A stretch of DNA of 41,036 nt from an uncultured Acidobacteriota bacterium (GTDB lineage Bacteria > Acidobacteriota > JAAYUB01). The position numbers were made by a program, and so were the translations under genes. The stretch is from the NCBI GenBank assembly GCA_937925645.1, contig CALAMB010000109.1, positions 1 to 41,036 of the forward strand, written 5' to 3'. The notes under the pieces were generated by a model that was not told the DNA's origin, made no database searches, and saw only the letters and a list, made by a program, of their open reading frames with translations. This document shows, piece after piece, positions 21,430 through 28,769 of this stretch (positions are counted from its first letter, which is position 1; every line of letters begins with the position of its first letter).

Positions 21430-22839
21430 ATGCTCTCCCAGCGCCCACTGCGCTTTTTTGTTCTCCCCTGGTTTGTGGCGCTCACGGGGCTGGCCCACGC
21501 TTCGGCCGCCGACACCGCCGCCTACGCCCGGAATTTTCCCCCGTGGGTGATGGTCCCGTTCGTCGGGATCCTGCTCTCCATCGCGGTCATCCCCCTGATC
21601 AATGCCCGCTGGTGGGAGCACAATTACGGCAAAGTCAGCGTGTTCTGGCTGTGCACCACGTTCGTGATCATGCTGCTGGCGCAGCCCGCCGAGATCACGT
21701 TCGCCAATCTGTTCGGCGGCGCGATTTTTCACACCTACGAAGAATACATTTCGTTCATTATCCTGCTGGGCTCGCTGTTCGTGATCACCGGCGGCATCGT
21801 TATCCGCGGCTCACTGAGCGGCCGGCCGATCACCAACCTGGCGATCATGGTCATCGGCACGGTGCTGGCCAGCTTCATCGGGACCACCGGTGCGGCCATG
21901 CTGCTCATCCGCCCGCTCATCAAATCGATCCGATGGCGGCAGCGGCAGCGGCACATCATCATTTTCTTCATCTTCCTGGTCTGTAATATCGGCGGCAGTT
22001 TGACGCCAATCGGCGACCCGCCCCTGTTCATCGGATTCCTGCGCGGCGTCCCCTTCGAATGGACCTTCGCCCTGACGCCGGCCTGGGCCATGACCAGCGT
22101 GATCCTGCTGGCTGTTTTCTATTTCCTGGACCGGCACTTGATGAAGAAGGAGACGGGCGTCCCGCCCGACATGGAACAGAAGGGCGTCCGGGTGGAGGGG
22201 GTGGTGAACATCGCCCTGCTGGCGGGCGTCGTCGGTTCGGTCCTTTTCAGCGGCCTGGTCAAACTGGGTGAGATTCCGCTCGGCCTGGGTGTCATCGAAG
22301 CACAAAACCTCGTGCGCGACGTCGCCATGCTGGCCCTGGCCGGAGCGTCGCTGGCGCTGACCCCCCGGATGCTACGGGCGGAAAACAATTTCAACTACGC
22401 GCCCATCATCGAGGTGGCCCTGCTCTTCGTCGGCATCTTCACCACCATGATTCCGGCGCTGATGGTCCTCAACGCCCGCGGGGCCGAGTTGGGAATCGAT
22501 ACGGCTTCGGAGTATTTCTGGGCGACCGGCATCCTGTCCAGCTTTCTGGACAACACGCCCACCTACATGAGTTTCCTGGAAACCGCCTGCGGCATGCTGC
22601 ACATGACCGTCGCCGAACTCCTGCAATCAGCCCAGGGGACACTCTTCCTGAAGGCCATTTCCGTGGGGGCCGTGTTCATGGGAGCCAACACTTACATCGG
22701 CAACGGCCCGAACTTCATGGTCAAGGCCATCGCCGAACAGGAAATGATCAAGATGCCGAGTTTCTTCGGTTACATGATCTGGTCCGGCGCGATCCTCATC
22801 CCCGTCTTCGTCCTGGTGGACGTGGTTTTCTTCATCTGA
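21430..22839 (+). CDS. Ion transporter superfamily protein, probable Na+/H+ antiporter (NhaD/UIT-like)
   Basis: Polytopic inner membrane protein of 469 residues with about 11-12 hydrophobic helices. The first segment, ending near AHASA, looks like a signal or start-transfer sequence. Two re-entrant-type motifs typical of the IT superfamily are present: NIGGSLTPIGDPPLFIGF in the first half and SSFLDNTPTYMSFLETA plus MGANTYIGNGPNFMVK in the second. These match proteins annotated as sodium:proton antiporters, though relatives carry citrate or arsenite. CAGGAG at 21419-21424 sets the start at 21430; the in-frame TTG at 21364 lies in the promoter. Divergence from a cation-coupled symporter suggests shared Na+ physiology, an inference. 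Confidence 0.88.
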   Translation: MLSQRPLRFFVLPWFVALTGLAHASAADTAAYARNFPPWVMVPFVGILLSIAVIPLINARWWEHNYGKVSVFWLCTTFVIMLLAQPAEITFANLFGGAIFHTYEEYISFIILLGSLFVITGGIVIRGSLSGRPITNLAIMVIGTVLASFIGTTGAAMLLIRPLIKSIRWRQRQRHIIIFFIFLVCNIGGSLTPIGDPPLFIGFLRGVPFEWTFALTPAWAMTSVILLAVFYFLDRHLMKKETGVPPDMEQKGVRVEGVVNIALLAGVVGSVLFSGLVKLGEIPLGLGVIEAQNLVRDVAMLALAGASLALTPRMLRAENNFNYAPIIEVALLFVGIFTTMIPALMVLNARGAELGIDTASEYFWATGILSSFLDNTPTYMSFLETACGMLHMTVAELLQSAQGTLFLKAISVGAVFMGANTYIGNGPNFMVKAIAEQEMIKMPSFFGYMIWSGAILIPVFVLVDVVFFI

Positions 22840-22913
22840 TCGACCGCTGGCCCTGAAAACGCGCCAGCCGGCTTCGACGGCCGGCCCGGCAGCGGCGCAC
22901 CCCACCGGTCCAA

Positions 22914-24113
22914 TCATTCCAAAAACCGGTAGGACAGCGCCTCCTTGAGGTTATAAAAATCGCTGCCTTTCGGGACGCAGCGCAGGCGCGTCACCAGCGT
23001 CTGGTCATCCACCAGATCTTCAAACGCGATGGCCGTAATGTCAAAATTGTCGGTGACGCTCACCATGTGGCCGAACTGCTTGTGTTCGAACAGGATGAAG
23101 GTGCCAAAACCCAGCATGCTGCCCATCACCACGTCGAAGCTCACCGGCGGCGCCGAGCGGATCTCGTAACCGATCTGCTTGCCGATCACCTTTTTCGATT
23201 TGCCGGTGCGTTTTTTGTACAGCTGGCCGATCTTGTCGGCCAGAACCTTGGCGATCTCAGCCTTGCCGAAGATGACGTTGCCATGCTTGTCCGTTTCATG
23301 GGGGCGGTACCGGTCGGGCAGCTTGTCCACGAGGCCCTCCGCCACGCAGATCACGCCCGCCGCCTTGCCCTCACGCTCGCGCAGAATGATAAGGTCGACG
23401 CATTCTTCCGCGACGGCTTCGACGTCGAATTCGGCCTCGATATCCTCGCTGGCGATCATCTTCACCGCCTCGCCGGCGATCCCGGCGGCGTAGGTGAGCC
23501 ATCCTGACTTGCGGCCCATCAGCTCCACCACGAAATAGCTGTCAGTGGATTCGGCATCCGCCTTCAGGTTCAGGATCGCGTTTTTCGTCACCTCGACGCC
23601 GGTCCAGTAGCCGAACGTCCAGGGGATGCCGAAATAGTCGTTGTCGATGGTCTTCGGAACATGGATGACCGGCAAGCCCAATCGATGAAGGTAGTTGGCC
23701 ACCTTCAGGGTGTCGTCACCGCCGATGGTGATCAGGAAACCGATCCCCAGGTGTTCGAAGGCGTCCAGGATGTTCTGCAGGCTGCGGATTTTCTTTGGCT
23801 CCTTGAGATCGTCCACCGACTGGATCTCCCGGCCGGGGTTCGCCCGGGAGGTGCGCAGAAAGACGCCGCGGATATTTCGAATTTTCGTGACCGATGTGTC
23901 AAAGTGGAAGTAGTGAACCTTCTCCACCAGCGAGTAGGGATTGTATTTCTCAAATTTTTCCAGGTACTCGAAGCCGTTGTAGATGCCGATTACAGGGATG
24001 TTCTTGTTCAGGAACGCCAGCACCGCCGACGAGATGACCGTATTGGCCGCCGAGGCGGGCCCGCCCGAGAACAGGATGCCCACCTTTTTTCCGTTCTTGA
24101 AACCAAGCGACAT
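22914..24113 (-). CDS. 6-phosphofructokinase with pyrophosphate-type signature
   Basis: Glycolytic phosphofructokinase of 399 residues. FSGGPASAANTVI forms the phosphate-binding start, GGDDT is at 131-135, PKTIDND at 153-159, and the sugar-phosphate loop MGRKSGWLTYAAG follows. In this family Asp in GGDD together with Lys in PKTIDND marks pyrophosphate-dependent enzymes, while ATP enzymes carry GGDG and PGTIDND. The enzyme is therefore predicted to be PPi-dependent and reversible. The start at 24113 is chosen because GGGAGGAG lies just upstream; an ATG at 24128 would place that ribosome site inside the gene. It is monocistronic with its own promoter. Confidence 0.93.
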   Translation of the reverse strand: MSLGFKNGKKVGILFSGGPASAANTVISSAVLAFLNKNIPVIGIYNGFEYLEKFEKYNPYSLVEKVHYFHFDTSVTKIRNIRGVFLRTSRANPGREIQSVDDLKEPKKIRSLQNILDAFEHLGIGFLITIGGDDTLKVANYLHRLGLPVIHVPKTIDNDYFGIPWTFGYWTGVEVTKNAILNLKADAESTDSYFVVELMGRKSGWLTYAAGIAGEAVKMIASEDIEAEFDVEAVAEECVDLIILREREGKAAGVICVAEGLVDKLPDRYRPHETDKHGNVIFGKAEIAKVLADKIGQLYKKRTGKSKKVIGKQIGYEIRSAPPVSFDVVMGSMLGFGTFILFEHKQFGHMVSVTDNFDITAIAFEDLVDDQTLVTRLRCVPKGSDFYNLKEALSYRFLE

Positions 24114-24142
24114 GGGCTCCTCCCGCATTCAAAATAGGTGGC

Positions 24143-24171
24143 ATTGTACTCATTGCCCCGGGTGATGACAA
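24143..24171 (-). promoter_or_regulatory. Promoter of the phosphofructokinase gene
   Basis: On the minus strand TTGTCA (complement of 24166-24171), 17 bases, TACAAT (complement of 24143-24148), about 30 bases before the start. Confidence 0.75.
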
Positions 24172-24257
24172 GGCCCACCTGCCCCGTCAAGAAAATAGTA
24201 CCAATTTGACTATCCCGCCATTACAATGTGGACAATTCGACGTCCGTGGAGGGATTC

Positions 24258-24629
24258 ATGATGCTGAACCGCAGGGGTGAATCCAAAATCGGCTGTCTGG
24301 TGGCGGTGGTTCTGCTGGCCGTCACTGTCTATTGCGCCGTCAAGTTCGTTCCGCCCTATTATAACTCCATCCAATTCCTTGATGAGACCGAGGCCATGAC
24401 CGCCCGGGCGGCCGTGTACGGCTGGTCGGAAAAGAGGATCCACGAGTCCTACCTGGAAGTGGCCGTCAAATACGAACAGCCGGTCATCAAGGATAACATC
24501 AAGGTCTACCGAACTCGTAACGAGCTGGTCGTCGAAATCAATTACATATTGCCGATCGATCTCGGCTTTTATGTCTACAATCTGGAACGCAAGGCAAAAT
24601 ACTCCGGTCTCGGCGGCTCGCTCCGCTAG
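24258..24629 (+). CDS. Small single-span membrane protein (DUF4845-like)
   Basis: 123 residues. A short basic start (LNRRGESK) is followed by one membrane helix (about residues 10-30, GCLVAVVLLAVTVYCAVKF) and a soluble domain outside the membrane, with alternating charged and aromatic strands (VEINYILPIDLGFYVYNLERKAKY). This resembles small DUF4845-type proteins of proteobacteria and acidobacteria; no activity is known. GGAGGG at 24248-24253 serves either ATG at 24258 or 24261. TTGACT at 24206-24211 and TACAAT at 24222-24227 lie upstream but only 10 bases apart, so the promoter is unclear. The stop is 5 bases before the kinase gene, so they form an operon. Confidence 0.8.
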   Translation: MMLNRRGESKIGCLVAVVLLAVTVYCAVKFVPPYYNSIQFLDETEAMTARAAVYGWSEKRIHESYLEVAVKYEQPVIKDNIKVYRTRNELVVEINYILPIDLGFYVYNLERKAKYSGLGGSLR

Positions 24630-24634
24630 GGTGC

Positions 24635-26170
24635 ATGCTCAACAAGCTGGGCAAATATGAAATTCAAGCTGTACTCGGCCAGGGCGCAATGGGGATCGTC
24701 TACCGCGCGTACGACCCCATTCTCAAGCGTCCCGTAGCGTTAAAGACCCTGTCGGGCGATTTCGGACAAAACCCCGAGCTGCTCAAGCGCTTCTACCGGG
24801 AGGCTGAAGCGGCCGGCGGGCTCCGCCACTTCAACATTGTCACCATCTATGATCTCGGTGAGGAAAATCACACCCCGTTCATCGCCATGGAATTTCTGGA
24901 GGGGTGCGATCTCCAGAACGCGATCCAGCAGCAGCAGATCCAAAGCTTGAATCAGGTGCTGCGCATCGCCCGCCAGAGCTGCGAGGCGCTGCACTACGCC
25001 CACGGACGGGGTATTGTCCACCGCGACGTCAAGCCGGCCAACGTCTTCCTGCTCGAGGACGGCACGGTCAAGATCGTCGATTTCGGCATCGCCCAGATGG
25101 CCTCTTCCACGATGACCCGGACTGGCATGGTCATGGGAACGGTGAGCTACATGTCCCCCGAACAGGTGCAGGGTCGCAACCTGGATGGGCGCTCCGACCA
25201 GTTTTCCATGGGCATCATCGTGTACGAGATGCTCACCGGCACCAAGCCGTTCCACGGCAGCAGCATCCCGGAGATTTTCTTCAAGATCATGAACGAGCCG
25301 CCGGCGCCCATCCGCCAGCAGTATCCACATTGCCCTCCGGCGCTCGAGGCGATCCTGCAGCGCTGCCTCATGAAGGACCGGGACCAGCGGTACCCCGACC
25401 TGAGCCAGATGGCCCGAGACCTGGAGCGCCTGCTGGCCAGTCTCAACCGGGAGTTCTCCCTCCAGGAGGCGGTCGCTTTCGGTGGCGAACGCTCCGGTCT
25501 GCTGTGGCAGGAGGCCGTCAACGATATCCAGCAACTGTTTCAGGATGGCCAGATCGATCAGGCCCAGCTCCGGCTGGACGACCTGCGCCGCCAGTGGGGC
25601 GACGCCGATCCGCTCCTCAACGCCAGGCTGGACAGTCTCCAAGGCAGCATCCGACTCGCCCGGAATCGGACGTCGGTTCAAAAACACCTTGACAACATTC
25701 AAGCGTTGGCCCGGGACGGGCAGGTCACCCAGGCGGAGCTGCTGCTGGACCGGCTGGAAGAGGAATACAGCGGACAGGACGAGATCCTCCAAACCCGCGG
25801 CTTCATCATCGACGCCAAGCGCCGCGGCGAGAAGATCCATTTCATCCGGGGCACCATCTCAAAGGCCAAAGTGTTTCTGGAGGCCGAAAACCACGACCAG
25901 GCCCTCAAGACACTGGAACAGGCCATGCGCGTCTATCCGGAGGAGAAGGCGCTCCTTAAATATTACCAGAGCACGCTGGAGCGAAAGGCGCAGTTCTCCC
26001 GGAAGGCGTTTATCCGCGACACCTGCGCCAACGTGTCGGCTCGGCTGAAGGACGGCCAGCTCGAAACGGCCATCCGGACCGTGGAGGCGGCCCTGGAACG
26101 CTTCGCGGACGAAGAGGTCTTTCAGAATCTGTACAAGACCCTCATCGCCCGCAAGCGCGGCATTCGCTGA
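24635..26170 (+). CDS. Serine/threonine protein kinase with C-terminal helical-repeat region
   Basis: Hanks-type kinase of 511 residues. The kinase domain covers residues 7-270: Gly loop GQGAMG (15-20), Lys37 in VALK, catalytic HRDVKPAN (129-136), DFG (149-151), an activation loop rich in Ser/Thr (ASSTMTRTGM) for autophosphorylation, and SPEQ (174-177). No transmembrane helix follows. Residues about 290-505 are helical repeats resembling TPRs (for example QDGQIDQAQLRLDDL and RDGQVTQAELLLDRL), likely a protein-binding platform. It follows the small membrane protein after 5 bases, which may anchor or regulate it. The FHA-GGDEF protein in this window is a conceivable target; that is inference. 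Confidence 0.95.
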   Translation: MLNKLGKYEIQAVLGQGAMGIVYRAYDPILKRPVALKTLSGDFGQNPELLKRFYREAEAAGGLRHFNIVTIYDLGEENHTPFIAMEFLEGCDLQNAIQQQQIQSLNQVLRIARQSCEALHYAHGRGIVHRDVKPANVFLLEDGTVKIVDFGIAQMASSTMTRTGMVMGTVSYMSPEQVQGRNLDGRSDQFSMGIIVYEMLTGTKPFHGSSIPEIFFKIMNEPPAPIRQQYPHCPPALEAILQRCLMKDRDQRYPDLSQMARDLERLLASLNREFSLQEAVAFGGERSGLLWQEAVNDIQQLFQDGQIDQAQLRLDDLRRQWGDADPLLNARLDSLQGSIRLARNRTSVQKHLDNIQALARDGQVTQAELLLDRLEEEYSGQDEILQTRGFIIDAKRRGEKIHFIRGTISKAKVFLEAENHDQALKTLEQAMRVYPEEKALLKYYQSTLERKAQFSRKAFIRDTCANVSARLKDGQLETAIRTVEAALERFADEEVFQNLYKTLIARKRGIR

Positions 26171-26206
26171 GCGGGCCGCCCGCGCCGCCGATCAGGACAA
26201 GTCGCG

Positions 26207-27169
26207 ATGACCCATTCTGTCATAGCCGAACACCACCGGTCCGATACCGCCGCCGTGCCCGGTGCGTCCGCGCCCGTTTCCACCGGCACCCGGCTGCTCA
26301 TCTACAATCCCAACGCCGGAAACCGCATCCGCATGAGCCAGCTGTCCGCGATCTGCCGGCTGTTCGCCGACCGGGGCTGGCCGGTCATCCCCCATCCCAC
26401 TCGCGGTCCCCGCATGGCGGCCGATGTGGTCCGGGAATACAGCGCGGATATTGACGGCGTCATTGTCCTCGGCGGTGACGGCACCCTCAACGAGGTGCTC
26501 CCGGCGGTGGTGGGCACGCCCCTGTTCGTGGCCATCATGCCGGGCGGCACCGCCAACGTCCTGGCCCACGAACTGCAACTGCCGCTCCGTCTGAACCGGG
26601 CGGTGGACGGTCTGACGGGCGGGCACATCCGCGCGGTGAACGTCGGCCGGGCCAACGACCGCCATTTTCTGGCCATGGCCGGCGCCGGATTCGACGCCCG
26701 GATCGTCGAGGCCATGCCCGCCCATCTTAAAAGCCGGCTGGGCCGGCTGGCGTTCGTTCTGGAAGCGATGCGCCAATTGCGCCGGTACGATTTCACCGCC
26801 ATCCGGTTTTGCACCGACGACGACCGATGGGAGGCGCCGCTCGGCATCGTGTCCAACACCCGCTGTTACGGCGGCGGCTATATCCTGGCGCCCGAAGCCT
26901 CGCTGGACGAGCCGATGCTGGACCTGTGCCTGTTCCGCTCCCGCGGGCTGGCAGCCTATCTACGCTATCTGTATCATCTGACGCGCCGAACCCACACGCG
27001 CCTGCCCGATGTCGTCTATCGCAAGGTACGTCGAGTGACCGTCTCGGCGCCCGCGCCTGTCCCCTTCCAGTTGGACGGTGAGGCCGCCGGCCATCTGCCG
27101 CTGGAGATCGAATGCCTGCCCGGCGCCCTCCGCCTGGTCTTCCCCGCCCCGACCGGCGCGGCTATTTAA
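26207..27169 (+). CDS. Diacylglycerol kinase-family lipid kinase
   Basis: Lipid kinase of the YegS/DgkB/BmrU group, 320 residues. The nucleotide-binding signatures are NPNAG (34-38), GGDGTLNEV (89-97) and PGGTANVLAHEL (112-123). The C-terminal beta-rich domain carries the usual DGE motif (QLDGEAAG) near residue 288. It phosphorylates diacylglycerol or a related lipid at the membrane face; the lipid is not predictable. About 25 unstructured residues precede the domain. An AGGAC lies upstream of the ATG at 26207, and the gene follows the kinase after 36 bases on the same strand, so it is probably in the same transcript. Confidence 0.92.
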   Translation: MTHSVIAEHHRSDTAAVPGASAPVSTGTRLLIYNPNAGNRIRMSQLSAICRLFADRGWPVIPHPTRGPRMAADVVREYSADIDGVIVLGGDGTLNEVLPAVVGTPLFVAIMPGGTANVLAHELQLPLRLNRAVDGLTGGHIRAVNVGRANDRHFLAMAGAGFDARIVEAMPAHLKSRLGRLAFVLEAMRQLRRYDFTAIRFCTDDDRWEAPLGIVSNTRCYGGGYILAPEASLDEPMLDLCLFRSRGLAAYLRYLYHLTRRTHTRLPDVVYRKVRRVTVSAPAPVPFQLDGEAAGHLPLEIECLPGALRLVFPAPTGAAI

Positions 27170-27173
27170 ACCT

Positions 27174-27202
27174 TTGACAACCCTGCCGGCATCGAATAAG
27201 AT
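27174..27202 (+). promoter_or_regulatory. Promoter of the VapB-like gene
   Basis: Consensus TTGACA (27174-27179), 17 bases, TAAGAT (27197-27202), 29 bases before the start codon. It begins 5 bases after the lipid kinase stop. Confidence 0.85.
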
Positions 27203-27231
27203 CGAACCATATTTGGTCAGAGGTTGCAGCC

Positions 27232-27480
27232 ATGCGCGCCACCGTGAGCATTGATGAAACCCTCCTGCAGGAGTTGCTGACGGTCTGTCAGGGGGACGAT
27301 TATTCCGAAGCCATCAAGAAGGCCCTCAAGGAGTACGTCACCTGGAAAAAGTGGGAGAAGATCCTCACTTTCGGTCATCGGGTCGAGTGGGACTTCGACG
27401 TGCTTCCGAAATTGGACCGCTTTAATCTGCGCAAGTACGGCACGATCTGCAAGCGAACTTTCGGCCGGAAAACCGAATAG
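27232..27480 (+). CDS. VapB-type antitoxin-like protein without adjacent toxin
   Basis: 82 residues. The first part (MRATVSIDETLLQELL, then SEAIKKALKEYVTWKK) matches the ribbon-helix-helix DNA-binding domain of VapB antitoxins (DUF2191 group). The segment GHRVEWDFDVL corresponds to the usual toxin-binding tail. The last 20 residues are basic (LRKYGTICKRTFGRKTE), which is unusual. VapC would normally follow, but the next gene is convergent and encodes a LOG protein, and no PIN domain is in the window. It may be an orphan antitoxin now acting as a regulator, or may neutralise a distant toxin. GAGG lies 8-10 bases before the ATG. Confidence 0.78.
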   Translation: MRATVSIDETLLQELLTVCQGDDYSEAIKKALKEYVTWKKWEKILTFGHRVEWDFDVLPKLDRFNLRKYGTICKRTFGRKTE

Positions 27481-27491
27481 CCCCGCCAGGT

Positions 27492-28028
27492 CTACTCCTC
27501 ACGCCAGCGATTCAGCAGTTGCGCCAGATCACCCGGCAGATCCCCGGAAAAGATCGGACCGGCGGGCGGTCCCTCGCCGACAGGCCGGTCACCCGGCGGG
27601 AATGCGGCCAGCAGGCGCGCCCATATTCCGTCGGCCAGGATCGGCTTCGGGGAAATACTCTTGGTTAACAGCTCCCAGACCAGGCTCAGCTCCAGCAGCG
27701 TGCCCGTGCCGCCAGGCAGGACCACGTAGAGGTCGCCCAGCTCGACCAGATGCGCCAGGCGTTCAAACAAGTCCCCCGCTTCGATTCGACGGCTCAGGAA
27801 CGCGTTGGGTGGGACGGCGGCGAAGGAGCGGACGGTCACACCGATCACCGTCCCCCCCGCTTCACGGGCGCCGCGGGCGGCGGCCTCCATCGTTCCGCCG
27901 TACCCCCCGTTGACCAGCTCGCACCCGTGGCGCGCGACACAGGCGCCCACGGCGAGGGCGGTTTCGTATTCCGTTGAGCCGGGCCGAACCCGCGAGCTGC
28001 CGAACACTGTCACCCGCCGGATAACCAT
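27492..28028 (-). CDS. LOG-family (TIGR00725-like) nucleotide-binding protein
   Basis: Rossmann-fold protein of 178 residues in the family once called lysine decarboxylase, now typified by the LOG cytokinin-activating phosphoribohydrolases. Motifs: FGSSRVRPGS near the start, LVNGGYGGTMEAAARGA, and LPGGTGTLLEL, the PGGxGTxxE active-site motif. Bacterial members hydrolyse nucleotide 5'-monophosphates to base and ribose phosphate, or are uncharacterised. The gene starts 3 bases after elbB ends, so the two are in an operon. It converges with the VapB-like gene across 11 bases. Confidence 0.88.
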   Translation of the reverse strand: MVIRRVTVFGSSRVRPGSTEYETALAVGACVARHGCELVNGGYGGTMEAAARGAREAGGTVIGVTVRSFAAVPPNAFLSRRIEAGDLFERLAHLVELGDLYVVLPGGTGTLLELSLVWELLTKSISPKPILADGIWARLLAAFPPGDRPVGEGPPAGPIFSGDLPGDLAQLLNRWREE

Positions 28029-28031
28029 GGC

Positions 28032-28697
28032 TCAATCGATGAGTTCGAGCAGCGCCGCCACCGCTCCGTCGATGCCGTCCGCCACTTCGGAGATCCGTTG
28101 AGCCAGCATGTACGCCGGTGTCGAGACCACCCGGTGCTCCCGGTCGACCACGCATTCCCCCACCGGACACGCCACATGGACGCCGCCCATGGCGCCGATG
28201 GCGCCGGCAGTTCCGGCATCCGTACCGATGGTCAGCCGGGCAGCCACCCGTTCCTGTCCTAGCACGCGGGCCAGAACGGCCGGCGCGATGCAGACAGCGC
28301 CGATGGGCTTGCGGGCGGCCAGCATTTCCCGGATCAGCCGGGCCACTTCGGGATGCACCGCGCAGTCCGGCCCCTTGAACGCGAAGTCGCTCAGGTTCTT
28401 GGCCGCGCCGAAACCGCCGGGCAGGACCAGCGCATCGAGCTCGGTCGCCCGGACTCCGCTGATGTCGCGAATGGCGCCACGGGCGATCCGGGCCGATTCC
28501 ACCAGCACGTTTCGTTTCTCTCCGGCGCTCACGTCGCCCCGCAGGTGGTCGACAACGTGCGCCATTTCGGCATTCGGCGCCATGCAGACAATTTCGGCGC
28601 CCCGACGGTCCAAGGCCAGCAGTGTGAGCACCGCCTCGTGAATCTCGGAACCGTCAAACACTCCGCAACCGGACAACACCACGCCCACTTTTGGCAT
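28032..28697 (-). CDS. elbB: Isoprenoid biosynthesis glyoxalase ElbB (DJ-1/PfpI superfamily)
   Basis: DJ-1-like protein of 221 residues. The ElbB hallmark start VVLSGCGVFDGSEIHEAV, then RNVLVESARIARG, ALVLPGGFGAAKNLSDFAFKG and the nucleophile elbow GAVCIAPA with Cys136 are all present. E. coli ElbB has glyoxalase activity; the isoprenoid link is historical. GAGGAGG lies 5 bases before the ATG. It is co-transcribed with the LOG-family gene. Confidence 0.94.
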   Translation of the reverse strand: MPKVGVVLSGCGVFDGSEIHEAVLTLLALDRRGAEIVCMAPNAEMAHVVDHLRGDVSAGEKRNVLVESARIARGAIRDISGVRATELDALVLPGGFGAAKNLSDFAFKGPDCAVHPEVARLIREMLAARKPIGAVCIAPAVLARVLGQERVAARLTIGTDAGTAGAIGAMGGVHVACPVGECVVDREHRVVSTPAYMLAQRISEVADGIDGAVAALLELID

Positions 28698-28769
28698 GTC
28701 TACCTCCTCGGGTCATGATCGCCGCCGGATCACTCCGGACACCGTCGCTTCGTCACTCCACCCGCCGGT

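Noticed and set aside
24206..24227. TTGACT and TACAAT before the small membrane protein as a promoter
   Set aside because: The spacer is only 10 bases; the hexamers cannot work as a pair.
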